Part shown: positions 24,888 to 33,932 of the stretch, in pieces
Numbering within the stretch: position 1 is the first letter of the stretch
Layout of the letters: each line of letters starts with the position of its first letter
Source of the DNA: Streptomyces sp. NBC_01549
GTDB lineage: Bacteria; Actinomycetota; Actinomycetes; Streptomycetales; Streptomycetaceae
NCBI RefSeq assembly: GCF_026339955.1
Contig: NZ_JAPEPW010000001.1
Coordinates: 7,585,001-7,649,000, forward strand
Length of the DNA stretch: 64,000 nt
Reading direction: 5' to 3'
Translations under genes and position numbers: made by a program
The notes under the pieces: generated by a model
Database searches by the model: none
What the model saw: the letters and a program-made list of their open reading frames with translations, nothing else
What the model was told of the DNA's origin: nothing

Positions 24888-26361
24888 GGGAGTGTCATGA
24901 ATTAGGTGGGAACTTCACCGGAAGGGACACCTGATGACGATCCAGAAGACTCACTCTCTCGAGACGGTGGGCGGCGTGTCGCTTGCCACTGACGGGGCGG
25001 CCGCGGACGGTGCGGGCATGAGGAGAACGCAGGAGTCCGTGGACGGGCTGGGCCTGGACCTGCTGGACGCGCTGACGCTGCTGGCCCAGGACAGGGTCCG
25101 CGGTGGTGGGCTGAGGCTGGTCGGTGAGGACGGTCTGCTGCCCGCGATCACGCAGCACCTGATGCAGGCCGCCCTGGAGGCCGAGCTGGATGAGCATCTG
25201 GCCGCCGAGGCCGAGCGCGGCGGCGGGCGGGGCTCGCGTTCGGGCGGCAACGGCCGTAACGGGTATCGCACGAAGAAGGTGATGAGTGAGGTCGGGCCGA
25301 TCACGCTGCAGATCCCCCGTGACCGGCTGGGCACTTTCCGGCCCCGCATCCTGCCCAAGGGTGCCCGTCGCACCGGTGCTCTGGACGAGATGGTGCTCTC
25401 GCTGACCGCCCGCGGCATGACCTCCGGGGAGATCGTCGCGCACCTTGAGGAGGTGTACGGGATGAAGACGTCCAAGGAGACGATCTCCACGATCACCGAC
25501 AAGGCCCTGGACTCGATGAACGAGTGGCGCACCCGCCCGCTCGACGCGGTCTACCCGGTCGTCTTCGTCGACGCCATCCACGTCAAGATCAGGGACGGGC
25601 AGGTCGCCAACAGGCCGATCTACGTGGCCATCGCGGTCACCGCCGACGGCTACCGCGATATCCTCGGCCTGTGGGCCGGCGACGGTGGCGAGGGCGCCAA
25701 GTTCTGGCAGCAAGTCCTCACCGACCTGCGTAATCGCGGGGTCAGAGACGTCCTCATGCTCGTCTGTGACGGGCTGTCCGCTCTGCCGGACGCGGTCGCG
25801 AACGTGTGGCCCCAAACCGTTGTGCAGCGCTGCGTCGTTCACCTGATCCGGCAGAGCCTGCGCTACGCCTCCCGGCGGGACTGGCCCGAGGTCGCCGCCG
25901 ACCTCAAGCCCGTCTACACCGCCGTCAACGAGGCCCAGGCCCGCGAGCGGCTCGACGAGTTCGACGCCAAGTGGGGCCACAAATACGGCTCGATCGCCAC
26001 CGTCTGGCAGCGCGCCTGGAGCGAGTTCGTACCCTTCCTGGCCTTCCCCGACTCCATCCGCGAGGTCGTCTACACGACCAACAGCATCGAGTCCCTCAAC
26101 GCCCGCTACCGCCGCGCGGCCACCGCCTGCGGACACTTCCCCAACGAACAGGCAGCACTCAAGAGGATCTACCTGGCCACCCTCGCCCTCGACCCCTCCG
26201 GCCGGGGACGCAAACGCTGGAACAACAAGTGGAAGGCAGCATTGAACGAGTTCGACCAGCTCTTCGACGGCCGCCTTACCGCCGGACGGGTATAAGCCAG
26301 TCGGACCAACCAAAAACCACTAGGCCAAAGGGCCTAAAAACACCTAAATCATGATAGACCC
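24888..26361 (+). mobile_element. IS256-family insertion sequence
   Basis: 1,474 bp. Imperfect ends begin GGG and share TCATGA(A/T)TTAGGTG. It is flanked by the 8-bp duplication GAGCACTA (24880-24887 and 26362-26369), typical for IS256. The target is the right inverted repeat and TA of the IS630-type element, so this insertion is younger than that element. Confidence 0.9.
24934..26295 (+). CDS. IS256-family transposase
   Basis: 453 residues, uninterrupted. Mutator-type DDE transposase: SGGNGRNGYRTKKVMSEVG, VVFVDAIHVKIRDGQVANRPIY in two parts (first Asp), MLVCDGLSALPDAVANVWP (second Asp), the QRCVVHLIR motif and TTNSIESLNARYRRA near the catalytic Glu region. Probably active. It differs from the degraded IS256 remnant at 42.8 kb. 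Confidence 0.95.
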   Translation: MTIQKTHSLETVGGVSLATDGAAADGAGMRRTQESVDGLGLDLLDALTLLAQDRVRGGGLRLVGEDGLLPAITQHLMQAALEAELDEHLAAEAERGGGRGSRSGGNGRNGYRTKKVMSEVGPITLQIPRDRLGTFRPRILPKGARRTGALDEMVLSLTARGMTSGEIVAHLEEVYGMKTSKETISTITDKALDSMNEWRTRPLDAVYPVVFVDAIHVKIRDGQVANRPIYVAIAVTADGYRDILGLWAGDGGEGAKFWQQVLTDLRNRGVRDVLMLVCDGLSALPDAVANVWPQTVVQRCVVHLIRQSLRYASRRDWPEVAADLKPVYTAVNEAQARERLDEFDAKWGHKYGSIATVWQRAWSEFVPFLAFPDSIREVVYTTNSIESLNARYRRAATACGHFPNEQAALKRIYLATLALDPSGRGRKRWNNKWKAALNEFDQLFDGRLTAGRV

Positions 26362-26370
26362 GAGCACTAG

Positions 26371-27816
26371 TAGGGCTTTGTTACGTACCCTGGTTGATCG
26401 TTCCGAGGTAGTCTCGTGATGTCCTGTCAGGTGTGACACCTGAGGAGATGGACGAGATCCGCCCCCGCTTGGAGGCGTTCGCAGCCGAGATGCTCGGCAC
26501 GGTGAAACGCCGGGACCAGCGGGCCAAGGGCGAGCTGTACGTGCGTGGGCTGATGCTGGACGGCAAGCGCAAGTCGATGCAGCCGATGGCCGAGCGTCTG
26601 GGCGTGGACCACCAGCAGCTGCAGCAGTTCATCTCCTCCTCCACCTGGGACTACGTCGAGGTGCGGCGCCGGGTCTCGCGGTGGGCAGCGGCGCACATCA
26701 CCCCGGAGGCGTATGCGATCGACGACACGGGCTTCCCAAAGGACGGGTACGACTCCCCTGGGGTGGCCCGGATGTACTGCGGCGCCTTGGGCAAGCGCGG
26801 AAACTGCCAGATAGCGGTCAGTGTCAACTTGGTCAGCGACCACGCCTCAGCGGCCGTCAACTGGCGGCTGTTCATCCCCGACAGCTGGGACGACGCCGCA
26901 TCCGGGGACGACCCGCTGCTGGCCGAGGCGATCCGCCGACGCCGCCAGCGGGCGGGCATCCCCGACCAGGTCCGCCACAAGGAGAAGTGGCGCCAGGCGC
27001 TGGAGATGCTCGACGAGGTCCGCGGCCAGTGGGAACTGCCCGGTCTGCCGGTGGTCGCCGATGCCGGTTACGGCGATGCCACCGGCTTCCGCCTGGGCCT
27101 GACCGAACGCGGTCTCGCCTACGCGGTCGCCGTCAAAGGAACCACCACCGCCTACCCCGGTGAGGCGTTGCCCGAGCGTCCGCCCTACAGCGGCCGCGGC
27201 CGCCCGCCCCGGCCCGCCTACCCGATGCCGCACAGCACCCTGCGTGACCTCGTCCTGGCCGCCGGGCGGGGCGCCGCCCGCACCGTCACCTGGCGCCAGG
27301 GCACCAAGAGCGGTCCGCGCAACCCACGGGCCGACATGCGCTCGCGCTTCGTGGCCATGCGCGTGCGCCCGGCCAACCGCGACATCCCCCGTGATCTGGA
27401 CGGCAGTCTGCCCGAGTGCTGGCTGCTGGCCGAATGGCCACCCGGCGCCGCCGAGCCCACCGACTACTGGCTCTCCACCCTGCCCGCCGGCACCCCGCTA
27501 CGCGAACTCGTCCGTATCGCCAAGATCCGCTGGCGGGTCGAGCACGACTACCGTGAGCTCAAGGACGGCCTCGGCCTGGACCACTTCGAAGGCCGCAGCT
27601 ACCTCGGCTGGCACCGGCACGTGACCCTGGCCGCCCTCGCCCAGGCCTTCTGACACCATGCTCCGCCTCGACCCAAAAGTCCCTGCGCCGGCCTGACCCT
27701 CTACGCGGTTCTGCGCGCGTTACAGAAGATCCTGGCCACCTGGACCGGCGCCTGCTCGATATGCGGCCACCCCGCCCCCACACCCGAACCCCACCACAGG
27801 ACCTAACAAAGCCCTA
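26371..27816 (+). mobile_element. IS701-family insertion sequence, second type
   Basis: 1,446 bp with matching ends TAGGGCTTTGTTA, flanked by CTAG (26367-26370 and 27817-27820). The left CTAG is formed by the end of the IS630-type element and the IS256 duplication. Complete. Confidence 0.88.
26433..27653 (+). CDS. IS701-family transposase
   Basis: 406 residues from GTG 26433. DDE core: YAIDDTGFPKDGYDSPGV (first Asp), LPVVADAGYGDATGFR (second Asp) and IRWRVEHDYRELKDGLGLDHFEG (Glu). The stop at 27651-27653 falls within a conserved tail: the downstream bases still read as a zinc-finger-like end (CSICGHPAP) in another frame, so the C-terminus may be slightly shortened. Confidence 0.92.
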   Translation: MTPEEMDEIRPRLEAFAAEMLGTVKRRDQRAKGELYVRGLMLDGKRKSMQPMAERLGVDHQQLQQFISSSTWDYVEVRRRVSRWAAAHITPEAYAIDDTGFPKDGYDSPGVARMYCGALGKRGNCQIAVSVNLVSDHASAAVNWRLFIPDSWDDAASGDDPLLAEAIRRRRQRAGIPDQVRHKEKWRQALEMLDEVRGQWELPGLPVVADAGYGDATGFRLGLTERGLAYAVAVKGTTTAYPGEALPERPPYSGRGRPPRPAYPMPHSTLRDLVLAAGRGAARTVTWRQGTKSGPRNPRADMRSRFVAMRVRPANRDIPRDLDGSLPECWLLAEWPPGAAEPTDYWLSTLPAGTPLRELVRIAKIRWRVEHDYRELKDGLGLDHFEGRSYLGWHRHVTLAALAQAF

Positions 27817-27887
27817 CTAGAAGGCTGTGGCCTTTCGGCGGCGAGCCCGCGGAGTTTCTTCAGTTCCTCGCGCTCGGCCGTACTAAG

Positions 27888-29567
27888 CCTTGATCCACCG
27901 GCCGGCGTCTTGTGGATAGCGGCTAGAAAAACGAGGAAGTGCCTTGTGACCTGCGATGATGGGAGTTCTTCAGGCTTCCAGCACGCACGATCGGCAAGGC
28001 ACTTCCGAGATGAAAGTTTCCCATACATCGGCGGCGGTCTCCGCTGCGTTCGATGACCCGAATCTGATCGCGTATGCCGGGCTGGTCCCGGTGATGCGCC
28101 TGGCCGAGCGGGGCGGTCTTTCGCGTCTGGTGGCCGAGAACGTGAAGCTGACCGGCGCGAGCAACAGCGCGGGGGCGGCGGCGGACGCCAAGGTCACCAG
28201 CATCGTCGCGGGCATGGCCGCAGGTGCGGACAGCATCGACGACCTGAACGTTCTGCGCCATGGTGCGATGACGGCCGTGTTCGCGGGCATTCGTGCCCCG
28301 TCCACGCTGGGCACGTTCCTGCGCTCGTTCACCCACGGTCACGCTCTCCAACTGCACGCCGTTCACGGCCGGTTCCTTGGCGCGCTGGCCGCGCATACCC
28401 CGCTGCTGCCCGGCGCCGACGCGATGGCATTCATTGATGTCGACTCCACCCATAAACGGGTCTACGGCCGGGCCAAACAGGGTGCCGAGTACGGCCGGTT
28501 CAAGGGCATCCGCACCCTCCACCCCCTGCTCGCCACCATCTGCACGCCCGGCTCCCGCCCGGTGATCGCCGGAGTCCGCATGCGCCGCGGCAAGGCAGCC
28601 GACTCCCGCGGCGCCCCGAAGTTCGTCAGCGAAGCCCTGGCCACCGCCCGGGAGGCCGGCTGCACCGGCACCCGCATCCTGCGCGCCGATTCGCAGTTCT
28701 ACAACGCCGGTGTGATCGCCGCCTGCCGCCGGGCCGGAGCCCACTTCTCGATCACCACCGGCATGAACCCCTCCATCAAACGGGCCGTCCTCGCCATTCC
28801 CACCGAAGCATGGCAGCAGATCACCTACCCGACCGCGGTGCCAGACCCCGAGACCGGCGAACTCATTTCGGACGCCGAAGTCGCCGAGATGCCCGCCTAC
28901 ACCGCCTTCGCGAGCCGCAAGAAGAGCGAGCAAGTCACCGCCCGGCTGATCGTCCGCCGGGTCCGTGACCTCGCCAAACCCGCCGTCGTAGGTGAGCAGG
29001 GCGAACTGTTCCCCGTCTGGCGTTACCACCCGTTCTTCACCGACAACCCCGCCCCCACCCTCCAGGCCGAGCGGGAACACCGCCACCACGCGGTGGTCGA
29101 ACAGGTCATCGCCGACAGCAAAGCCTCCGCACTGACCCACCTGCCTTCCGGACACTTCCACGCCAACGCCGCCTGGCTCACCCTGTGGGCCATGACCTAC
29201 AACCTGCTGCGGGCCACCGGCGCGCTCACCTCCGCCTTCCACGCCAAGGCCACCACCGCCACTCTCCGTGCCCACCTGGTCCAGATTCCGGCCCGGATCG
29301 CCCGCTCCGCACGGCGTATCACCCTGCACCTGCCACACAACTGGCCCTGGCAGCACGCCTGGACACATCTTTTCGACACCGCCCACGACCCACCCGGACC
29401 CGCCTGACGACCCTGCCCACCCCGCCCGCCAAGGCCCAACCGGAACCGAACAACGTGGAAATGCTGGGCAGACCAGCGGGTGCCACCTGCCCGCCCACAA
29501 TCACCGCCCCGAAACCGGCTCAGGATCAGTCAGAAGATCATTTTCAGACCACGTCGGTGGATCAAGG
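27888..29567 (+). mobile_element. IS1380-family insertion sequence
   Basis: 1,680 bp with ends CCTTGATCCACCG in inverted orientation, flanked by the 5-bp duplication CTAAG (27883-27887 and 29568-29572). Inserted in the fossil IS3 orfA. Complete. Confidence 0.88.
28010..29407 (+). CDS. IS1380-family transposase
   Basis: 465 residues from ATG 28010 (MKVSHTSAAVSAAFDDPN). DDE residues lie in AMAFIDVDSTHKRVYGRAK, RILRADSQFYNAGVIAACRR and HHAVVEQVIADSKASALTHLPS, followed by the family motif FHANAAWLTLWAMTYNLLR. Uninterrupted, likely active. Confidence 0.94.
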   Translation: MKVSHTSAAVSAAFDDPNLIAYAGLVPVMRLAERGGLSRLVAENVKLTGASNSAGAAADAKVTSIVAGMAAGADSIDDLNVLRHGAMTAVFAGIRAPSTLGTFLRSFTHGHALQLHAVHGRFLGALAAHTPLLPGADAMAFIDVDSTHKRVYGRAKQGAEYGRFKGIRTLHPLLATICTPGSRPVIAGVRMRRGKAADSRGAPKFVSEALATAREAGCTGTRILRADSQFYNAGVIAACRRAGAHFSITTGMNPSIKRAVLAIPTEAWQQITYPTAVPDPETGELISDAEVAEMPAYTAFASRKKSEQVTARLIVRRVRDLAKPAVVGEQGELFPVWRYHPFFTDNPAPTLQAEREHRHHAVVEQVIADSKASALTHLPSGHFHANAAWLTLWAMTYNLLRATGALTSAFHAKATTATLRAHLVQIPARIARSARRITLHLPHNWPWQHAWTHLFDTAHDPPGPA

Positions 29568-29766
29568 CTAAGCGCGTCTCCGGCCGGTGCGGACGCCCCC
29601 GCCGGGAGAGTGAGGCTCCATCGGCCCTCTCCACCCAGCCTCGCAGACTCTCCCGAGCTGACGCCGAGTTCTCGGGCGACCTCGGTCACCGTCCGGCCCG
29701 AGGAGGTTACGAGCGCGACCGCGTCGCGCTTGAACTCCTCCGGATACCGCTTCTGGTACTCGCTTC

Positions 29767-29897
29767 CATCTCAAGAACTGGCGAGCCCTGGCCTGCCACC
29801 TCGGCCGCCGCAAGCCCATGAGCGACACGGTGCAGGCCATCGCCGGCCTGCTGTCCCGTCAGCAGAACGCGGACCTGACGTCGGCTCAGCAGATGTG
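29767..29897 (+). pseudogene. C-terminal tail of a DDE transposase
   Basis: Reads HLKNWRALACHLGRRKPMSD then TVQAIAGLLSRQQNADLTSA to a TGA. The phrase HLKNWRAL and the following helices match the ends of IS5-group transposases. It abuts the fossil IS3. 29898-30164 holds nothing further. Confidence 0.5.
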
Positions 29898-30164
29898 AAA
29901 CCGGAGCCCAAGCGAACTCCTCGACGCCTCACCAGCCAACCGTGCACGAGCTCGTTGGCCGAAGCAACAGTCGTGGATCCGAGCCCAGTTCATATCCCGA
30001 ATTGAACCGCCCGCTGTCGGGACAGCTCGTGAGCGAAATTTCAGTGCCCTTTCGCGGTGCGCTCCATGATCCACATATCGATGTCGCCAGCCTTTTCCCG
30101 GGCGTGTGTCACACCGGCAGCAGGTGCCCTGTCTTAGAAGGGGAAGCAGGAAAAGCCTGCCGAC

Positions 30165-31118
30165 CTAGTTGTATTGACCCGTGAGGTTGGGGACGCGGCT
30201 GGCGGGTGGCTGGCCCTTGAGTGCGGTGTGTCCGCGGTGGTGATTGTAGGTGTGCAGCCAGTGCGGGTAGGCGTCGCGTCGTTCGCTCTCGGTTCGGTAG
30301 GGCGTCGCGTAGGCCCATTCGTCGAGCAGGGTGCGGTTGAAGCGCTCCACCTTGCCGTTCGTCTGGGGCCGGTAGGGCCGGGTTCGCTTGTGGGTGATCC
30401 CGGCTGCGGCGAGCGCGTCGCGCCAGAGGAACGACTTGTAGCAGGAGCCGTTGTCGGTCAGGACGCGCCGCACGGTGATCCCGCAGGAGGCGAAGTAGGC
30501 GTGGGCCCGCTGCCAGAACGCGGTGGCGGTCTCCTTCTTCTCGTCGGTGAGTATCTCGCTGTAGGCCAGGCGGGAATGGTCGTCGACAGCGTTGTGCAGG
30601 TAGCTCACGCCGGCGTTGGCGCGGTTCCTGCGGCCTGCCTGACGGCCGAGGACCTTGTGGCCGCCGCCGTCAGGGATGTTGCCGAGTTTCTTGATGTCGA
30701 CGTGGACCAGGTCGCCGGGTGCCGGGTGTTCGTAGCGGCGGATGACCCGGCCTGTGGCGCGGTCGAGGTGGGAGAGGCGGGACAGGCGGTAGCGGGTCAG
30801 GATGCGGTGGACGGTGGCCGGGTTCAGCCCGAGGAGGTAGGCGATACGAGCCGGCCCCCAGCGGCGCAGGACGCGGACCTTGATGACCCTGCGCTCGGTG
30901 CGTGTCGGGGTCCGGCGCGGGCTGTGGTGCGGGCGGGAGGAACGGTCGGCCATGCCCGCCTCGCCGAGCAGGCGGTAACGCCCCGCCCAGCGGGCAGCGG
31001 TGGTGACCGATACCTGAAACCGTTCCGCGGCCCGGCGGAGCGGCCATCGGTCCTCGACGACGCAGCGGGCCAGACGCAGGCGGCCGGTCTCGGTCAGGGG
31101 TGCATTACGGTGGGGCAT
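30165..31118 (-). CDS. IS481-family transposase
   Basis: 317 residues from ATG 31118 (MPHRNAPLTETGRLRLARCV). N-terminal helix-turn-helix, then an rve core: DLVHVDIKKLGNIPDGGGHK (first Asp), VRRVLTDNGSCYKSFLWRD (second Asp) and PYRPQTNGKVERFNRTLLDEW (Glu). The stop codon TAG is the complement of CTA in the target duplication, outside the element proper. Intact. Confidence 0.94.
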   Translation of the reverse strand: MPHRNAPLTETGRLRLARCVVEDRWPLRRAAERFQVSVTTAARWAGRYRLLGEAGMADRSSRPHHSPRRTPTRTERRVIKVRVLRRWGPARIAYLLGLNPATVHRILTRYRLSRLSHLDRATGRVIRRYEHPAPGDLVHVDIKKLGNIPDGGGHKVLGRQAGRRNRANAGVSYLHNAVDDHSRLAYSEILTDEKKETATAFWQRAHAYFASCGITVRRVLTDNGSCYKSFLWRDALAAAGITHKRTRPYRPQTNGKVERFNRTLLDEWAYATPYRTESERRDAYPHWLHTYNHHRGHTALKGQPPASRVPNLTGQYN

Positions 31119-31236
31119 GAGGGCCTTCTTGTCGTTCGTGTGTAGACGTCGCAATCCACACCGAACCCGGAAGGCCCTCACTCGTTCAAGATCACCCAAC
31201 CGTGATCACTGTCACCAACCTCCGTGGACAGAACAC
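30169..31236 (-). mobile_element. IS481-family insertion sequence
   Basis: 1,068 bp. The ends share CCAACCTC with imperfect continuation, and the element is flanked by CTAG (30165-30168 and 31237-31240). IS481 is known to prefer CTAG targets. The right CTAG overlaps the left TA and first base of IS630-type copy 2. Confidence 0.85.
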
Positions 31237-31337
31237 CTAGTGCTCTGACCGGGAAGGTTCACCGGGTTGTAGGAGGCGGCAGCGTTCGCGGAAATCCGTT
31301 TCGGGGGTTGCTGCGGTGCCTCTACTGTGGCGCGGTG

Positions 31338-31868
31338 ATGACTGAGGTGATCGTTCTCAACGGTGGTTCCAGCTCCGGGAAGTCCGGGATCGCCCGGTGT
31401 CTGCAGGCGGTGCTGCCGGATCCGTGGCTGGCTCTCGGGACCGACACGCTGGTTGACGCGATGCCCGCGTCCATGCAGGCGTCGGATGCGGGGATCGAGT
31501 TCGCTCCGGACGGAGAGGTGGTCGTCGGGCCGGAGTTCCGGACGCTGGAAGCGGCATGGATCGAGGGAGTCGCCGCGATGGCCCGTGCGGGCGCCCGGGT
31601 CATCGTCGATGAGGTCTTCCTCGGCGGAGCGGACTCGCAGCAGCGGTGGCAGAAGACTTTGCGTGACCTGCGGGTGCTGTGGGTCGGCGTCCGGTGTGAC
31701 GGTGCGGTTGCCGCAGGCCGTGAGGTCGCACGAGGCGATCGGGTCATCGGGATGGCCGTGTCCCAGGCGGATGTGGTCCACCGGGGCGTGGTCTATGACC
31801 TGGAGGTGGACACCACGCATGCCGAGTCGATGGAGTGCGCACGGGCCATCGCCGCACGTGTCAGGTGA
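31338..31868 (+). CDS. Chloramphenicol phosphotransferase-like protein, copy 2
   Basis: 176 residues, differing from copy 1 by one residue that I can find (Gln instead of His at position 47). P-loop, Asp36 and the other motifs are conserved. Same TACTGT box before the ATG. Both copies are full length, so the gene dosage is two. Confidence 0.88.
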   Translation: MTEVIVLNGGSSSGKSGIARCLQAVLPDPWLALGTDTLVDAMPASMQASDAGIEFAPDGEVVVGPEFRTLEAAWIEGVAAMARAGARVIVDEVFLGGADSQQRWQKTLRDLRVLWVGVRCDGAVAAGREVARGDRVIGMAVSQADVVHRGVVYDLEVDTTHAESMECARAIAARVR

Positions 31869-32427
31869 TCGACAGCGCGGCTGTCTGCCGCTATGACCGG
31901 GGCGCCGTGATGATCAGGCCGCTGTTGCCAGGGGTCGTCGTCCCCAGCGGATGCCCTTCTCGCTGCGGATCCGGGCGCGTTCGCGGCGTTGGGCGGCCAG
32001 CAAGTCGGGGTGGCGGGCGGCGCCAGCGCAGGTAACGGTGCAGCTCGCGGGTCTGGACGGTGTGGTTGGGGTGGTGGAAGTTGGCGAGGGGTGAACTGTC
32101 GCAGCGGTCCGAAGTGCGCTTCGATCGGGTTGGCCCATGAGGCGTTGGTCGGGGTGAAGCACAGTTCGACCTTGTTCTTCTTCGCCCAGCGGCGGATCTT
32201 GTTGCCCGTGTGGGCGGAGAGGTTGTCCAGGATGATGTAGATCGGGGCGCCGTCGGGGCGGGCGGCCCGGATCGACTTCAGGGCCGTGAGGGTGTTGGCC
32301 GTGCCTTTGCGGCGGCGGTTGACGCCCCACAGGGTGTCGTCACCGACGGAGTAGCAGCCGTGGAAATAGGTGATGCCGTGGGCCCTCTCTGTCAAAGTAG
32401 ATCGAGTCAGGCATACTGGATGATTCA

Positions 32428-32874
32428 TTGAGTCGAGGGCGGAGAAGGAGTAGTGCCCGGGTGGCCAGCACGAATGACCACGGGACCCCTGATCCGCAGG
32501 TAGAAGCCCGTTCGGCCGGTCCGCGCCGGTATACCGCGGAGTACAAGGCGAGGATCCTCGCGGAGTACGAGACGTTGGACAAGAAGGGCAAGGGTGCTCT
32601 GCTGCGGCGGGAGGGCCTGTATTCGTCGCTGATCACGACGTGGCGGCAACAGCGGGACAAGGGTGCCCTGGACGCGCTCGCCGCGTCGGCCGGACGGCCG
32701 AAGGCGGACCCCAGGGACAAGGAGATCGAGAAGCTCAAGGCGGAGAAAGCCCGCCTGGAAGCCGACCTCGCGAAGGCCCGCACCGTCATCGAGGTCCAGG
32801 GAAAACTCTCCGCGCTGCTCGACCAGTTCGCCACGGACAGCGCCCCGACCCGGAACGGCGAGAAGAACCAGTGA
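32428..32874 (+). CDS. IS3-family OrfA
   Basis: 148 residues. Helix-turn-helix (PRRYTAEYKARILAEYETLD, LLRREGLYSSLITTWRQQRD) followed by a leucine-zipper-like coiled coil (KEIEKLKAEKARLEADLAKA). It overlaps orfB by four bases (GTGA), consistent with coupled translation or frameshifted OrfAB. Confidence 0.92.
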   Translation: MSRGRRRSSARVASTNDHGTPDPQVEARSAGPRRYTAEYKARILAEYETLDKKGKGALLRREGLYSSLITTWRQQRDKGALDALAASAGRPKADPRDKEIEKLKAEKARLEADLAKARTVIEVQGKLSALLDQFATDSAPTRNGEKNQ

Positions 32875-33932
32875 CCGAAGCCCAGCTCGCGGCCGTGGCG
32901 TTCAACACCGCCCGCAATCAGGCCCTTGAAGAGCTCAGCGGGCTGGTCGGACGCGTCCAGGCATGCGCCGCTCTCGGCGTGAGCCGTGCCACCTACTACC
33001 GCCAACACCGCCGAAGCCCCGCCCCGGCCAAGCCGCGGCCAGAACGGCGCCGACACGCCCGCGCTCTCACACCCGAGGAGGAGATACGGGTCCTCGACGT
33101 GCTCCATTCCCTGGAGTTCGCCGACATGGCGCCCGCCGAGATCTACGCGGTGCTCCTGGACCGGGGTGTCTACCTGTGCTCGGAGTCGACGATGTACCGG
33201 CTCCTGCGACGGCATGGCGAGGTCCGTGAACGCCGCCGCCAGGCCGTCCACCCGCCCCGGACCGTTCCCGAGCTGGTCGCCGAGGGCCCGAACCGGGTAT
33301 GGAGCTGGGACATCACGAAGCTGAAGGGGCCGGTCAAGGGCGTCTACTACTGCCTCTACACGATCATCGACATCTTCAGCCGCTACACGGTCGGCTGGAT
33401 GATCGCCGCCCACGAGAACAAGGACCTCGCCGAGCGGTTCCTGTCCGAGTCGATCGCCAAGTACGGTATCGAACCAGGGCAGTTGACGATCCACTCGGAC
33501 CGCGGGTCCCCGATGGTCGCGCAGAACGTCGCCCAGATGATGGCCCATCTCGGCGTCACCAAGTCGCATTCGCGGCCGAAGACGTCGAACGACAACCCGT
33601 ACAGCGAGAGCCAGTACAAGACCCTGAAATACCGGCACGACTTTCCCGAGCGTTTCGGATCCCTCGAGGACGCCCGGGCGTGGTGCACCCAGTTCTTCAC
33701 CTGGTACAACGAAGAGCATCGGCACTCCGGGATCGGCCTGCACACGCCCTACGACGTGCACTTCGGTCTCGCCGAGCAGCTCCGCGAGATGCGTGCCGAC
33801 GTCCTCCAGACGGTCTACGCGAAGCACCCCGAACGCTTCGTCCGCAAACCACCCGAGCCTCCCAAGCTCCCCGCAGCGGCCTGGATCAACCAGCCGGCAC
33901 CAGACGGCCCACTGATCCCAGCACAGCGTTAG
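32871..33932 (+). CDS. IS3-family OrfB (integrase-type transposase)
   Basis: 353 residues from GTG 32871. rve catalytic core: NRVWSWDITKLKGP (first Asp), LTIHSDRGSPMVAQNVAQMM (second Asp) and SNDNPYSESQYKTLKYRHDF (Glu). Intact, so the element may be active. Confidence 0.94.
   Translation: MTEAQLAAVAFNTARNQALEELSGLVGRVQACAALGVSRATYYRQHRRSPAPAKPRPERRRHARALTPEEEIRVLDVLHSLEFADMAPAEIYAVLLDRGVYLCSESTMYRLLRRHGEVRERRRQAVHPPRTVPELVAEGPNRVWSWDITKLKGPVKGVYYCLYTIIDIFSRYTVGWMIAAHENKDLAERFLSESIAKYGIEPGQLTIHSDRGSPMVAQNVAQMMAHLGVTKSHSRPKTSNDNPYSESQYKTLKYRHDFPERFGSLEDARAWCTQFFTWYNEEHRHSGIGLHTPYDVHFGLAEQLREMRADVLQTVYAKHPERFVRKPPEPPKLPAAAWINQPAPDGPLIPAQR

Larger units (their letters stand above)
27821..29766 (-). 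pseudogene. IS3-family orfA remnant split by IS1380
   Basis: From 29766 leftward: GSEYQKRYPEEFKRDAVALV then TSSGRTVTEVARELGVSS, a helix-turn-helix orfA start, to about DALS at 29568. It is interrupted by the IS1380 element and resumes at 27887 with TAEREELKKLRGLAAERPQP, ending at the IS701 junction. It is the upstream half of the fossil IS3 whose orfB lies at 22.55-23.0 kb. Confidence 0.75.
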
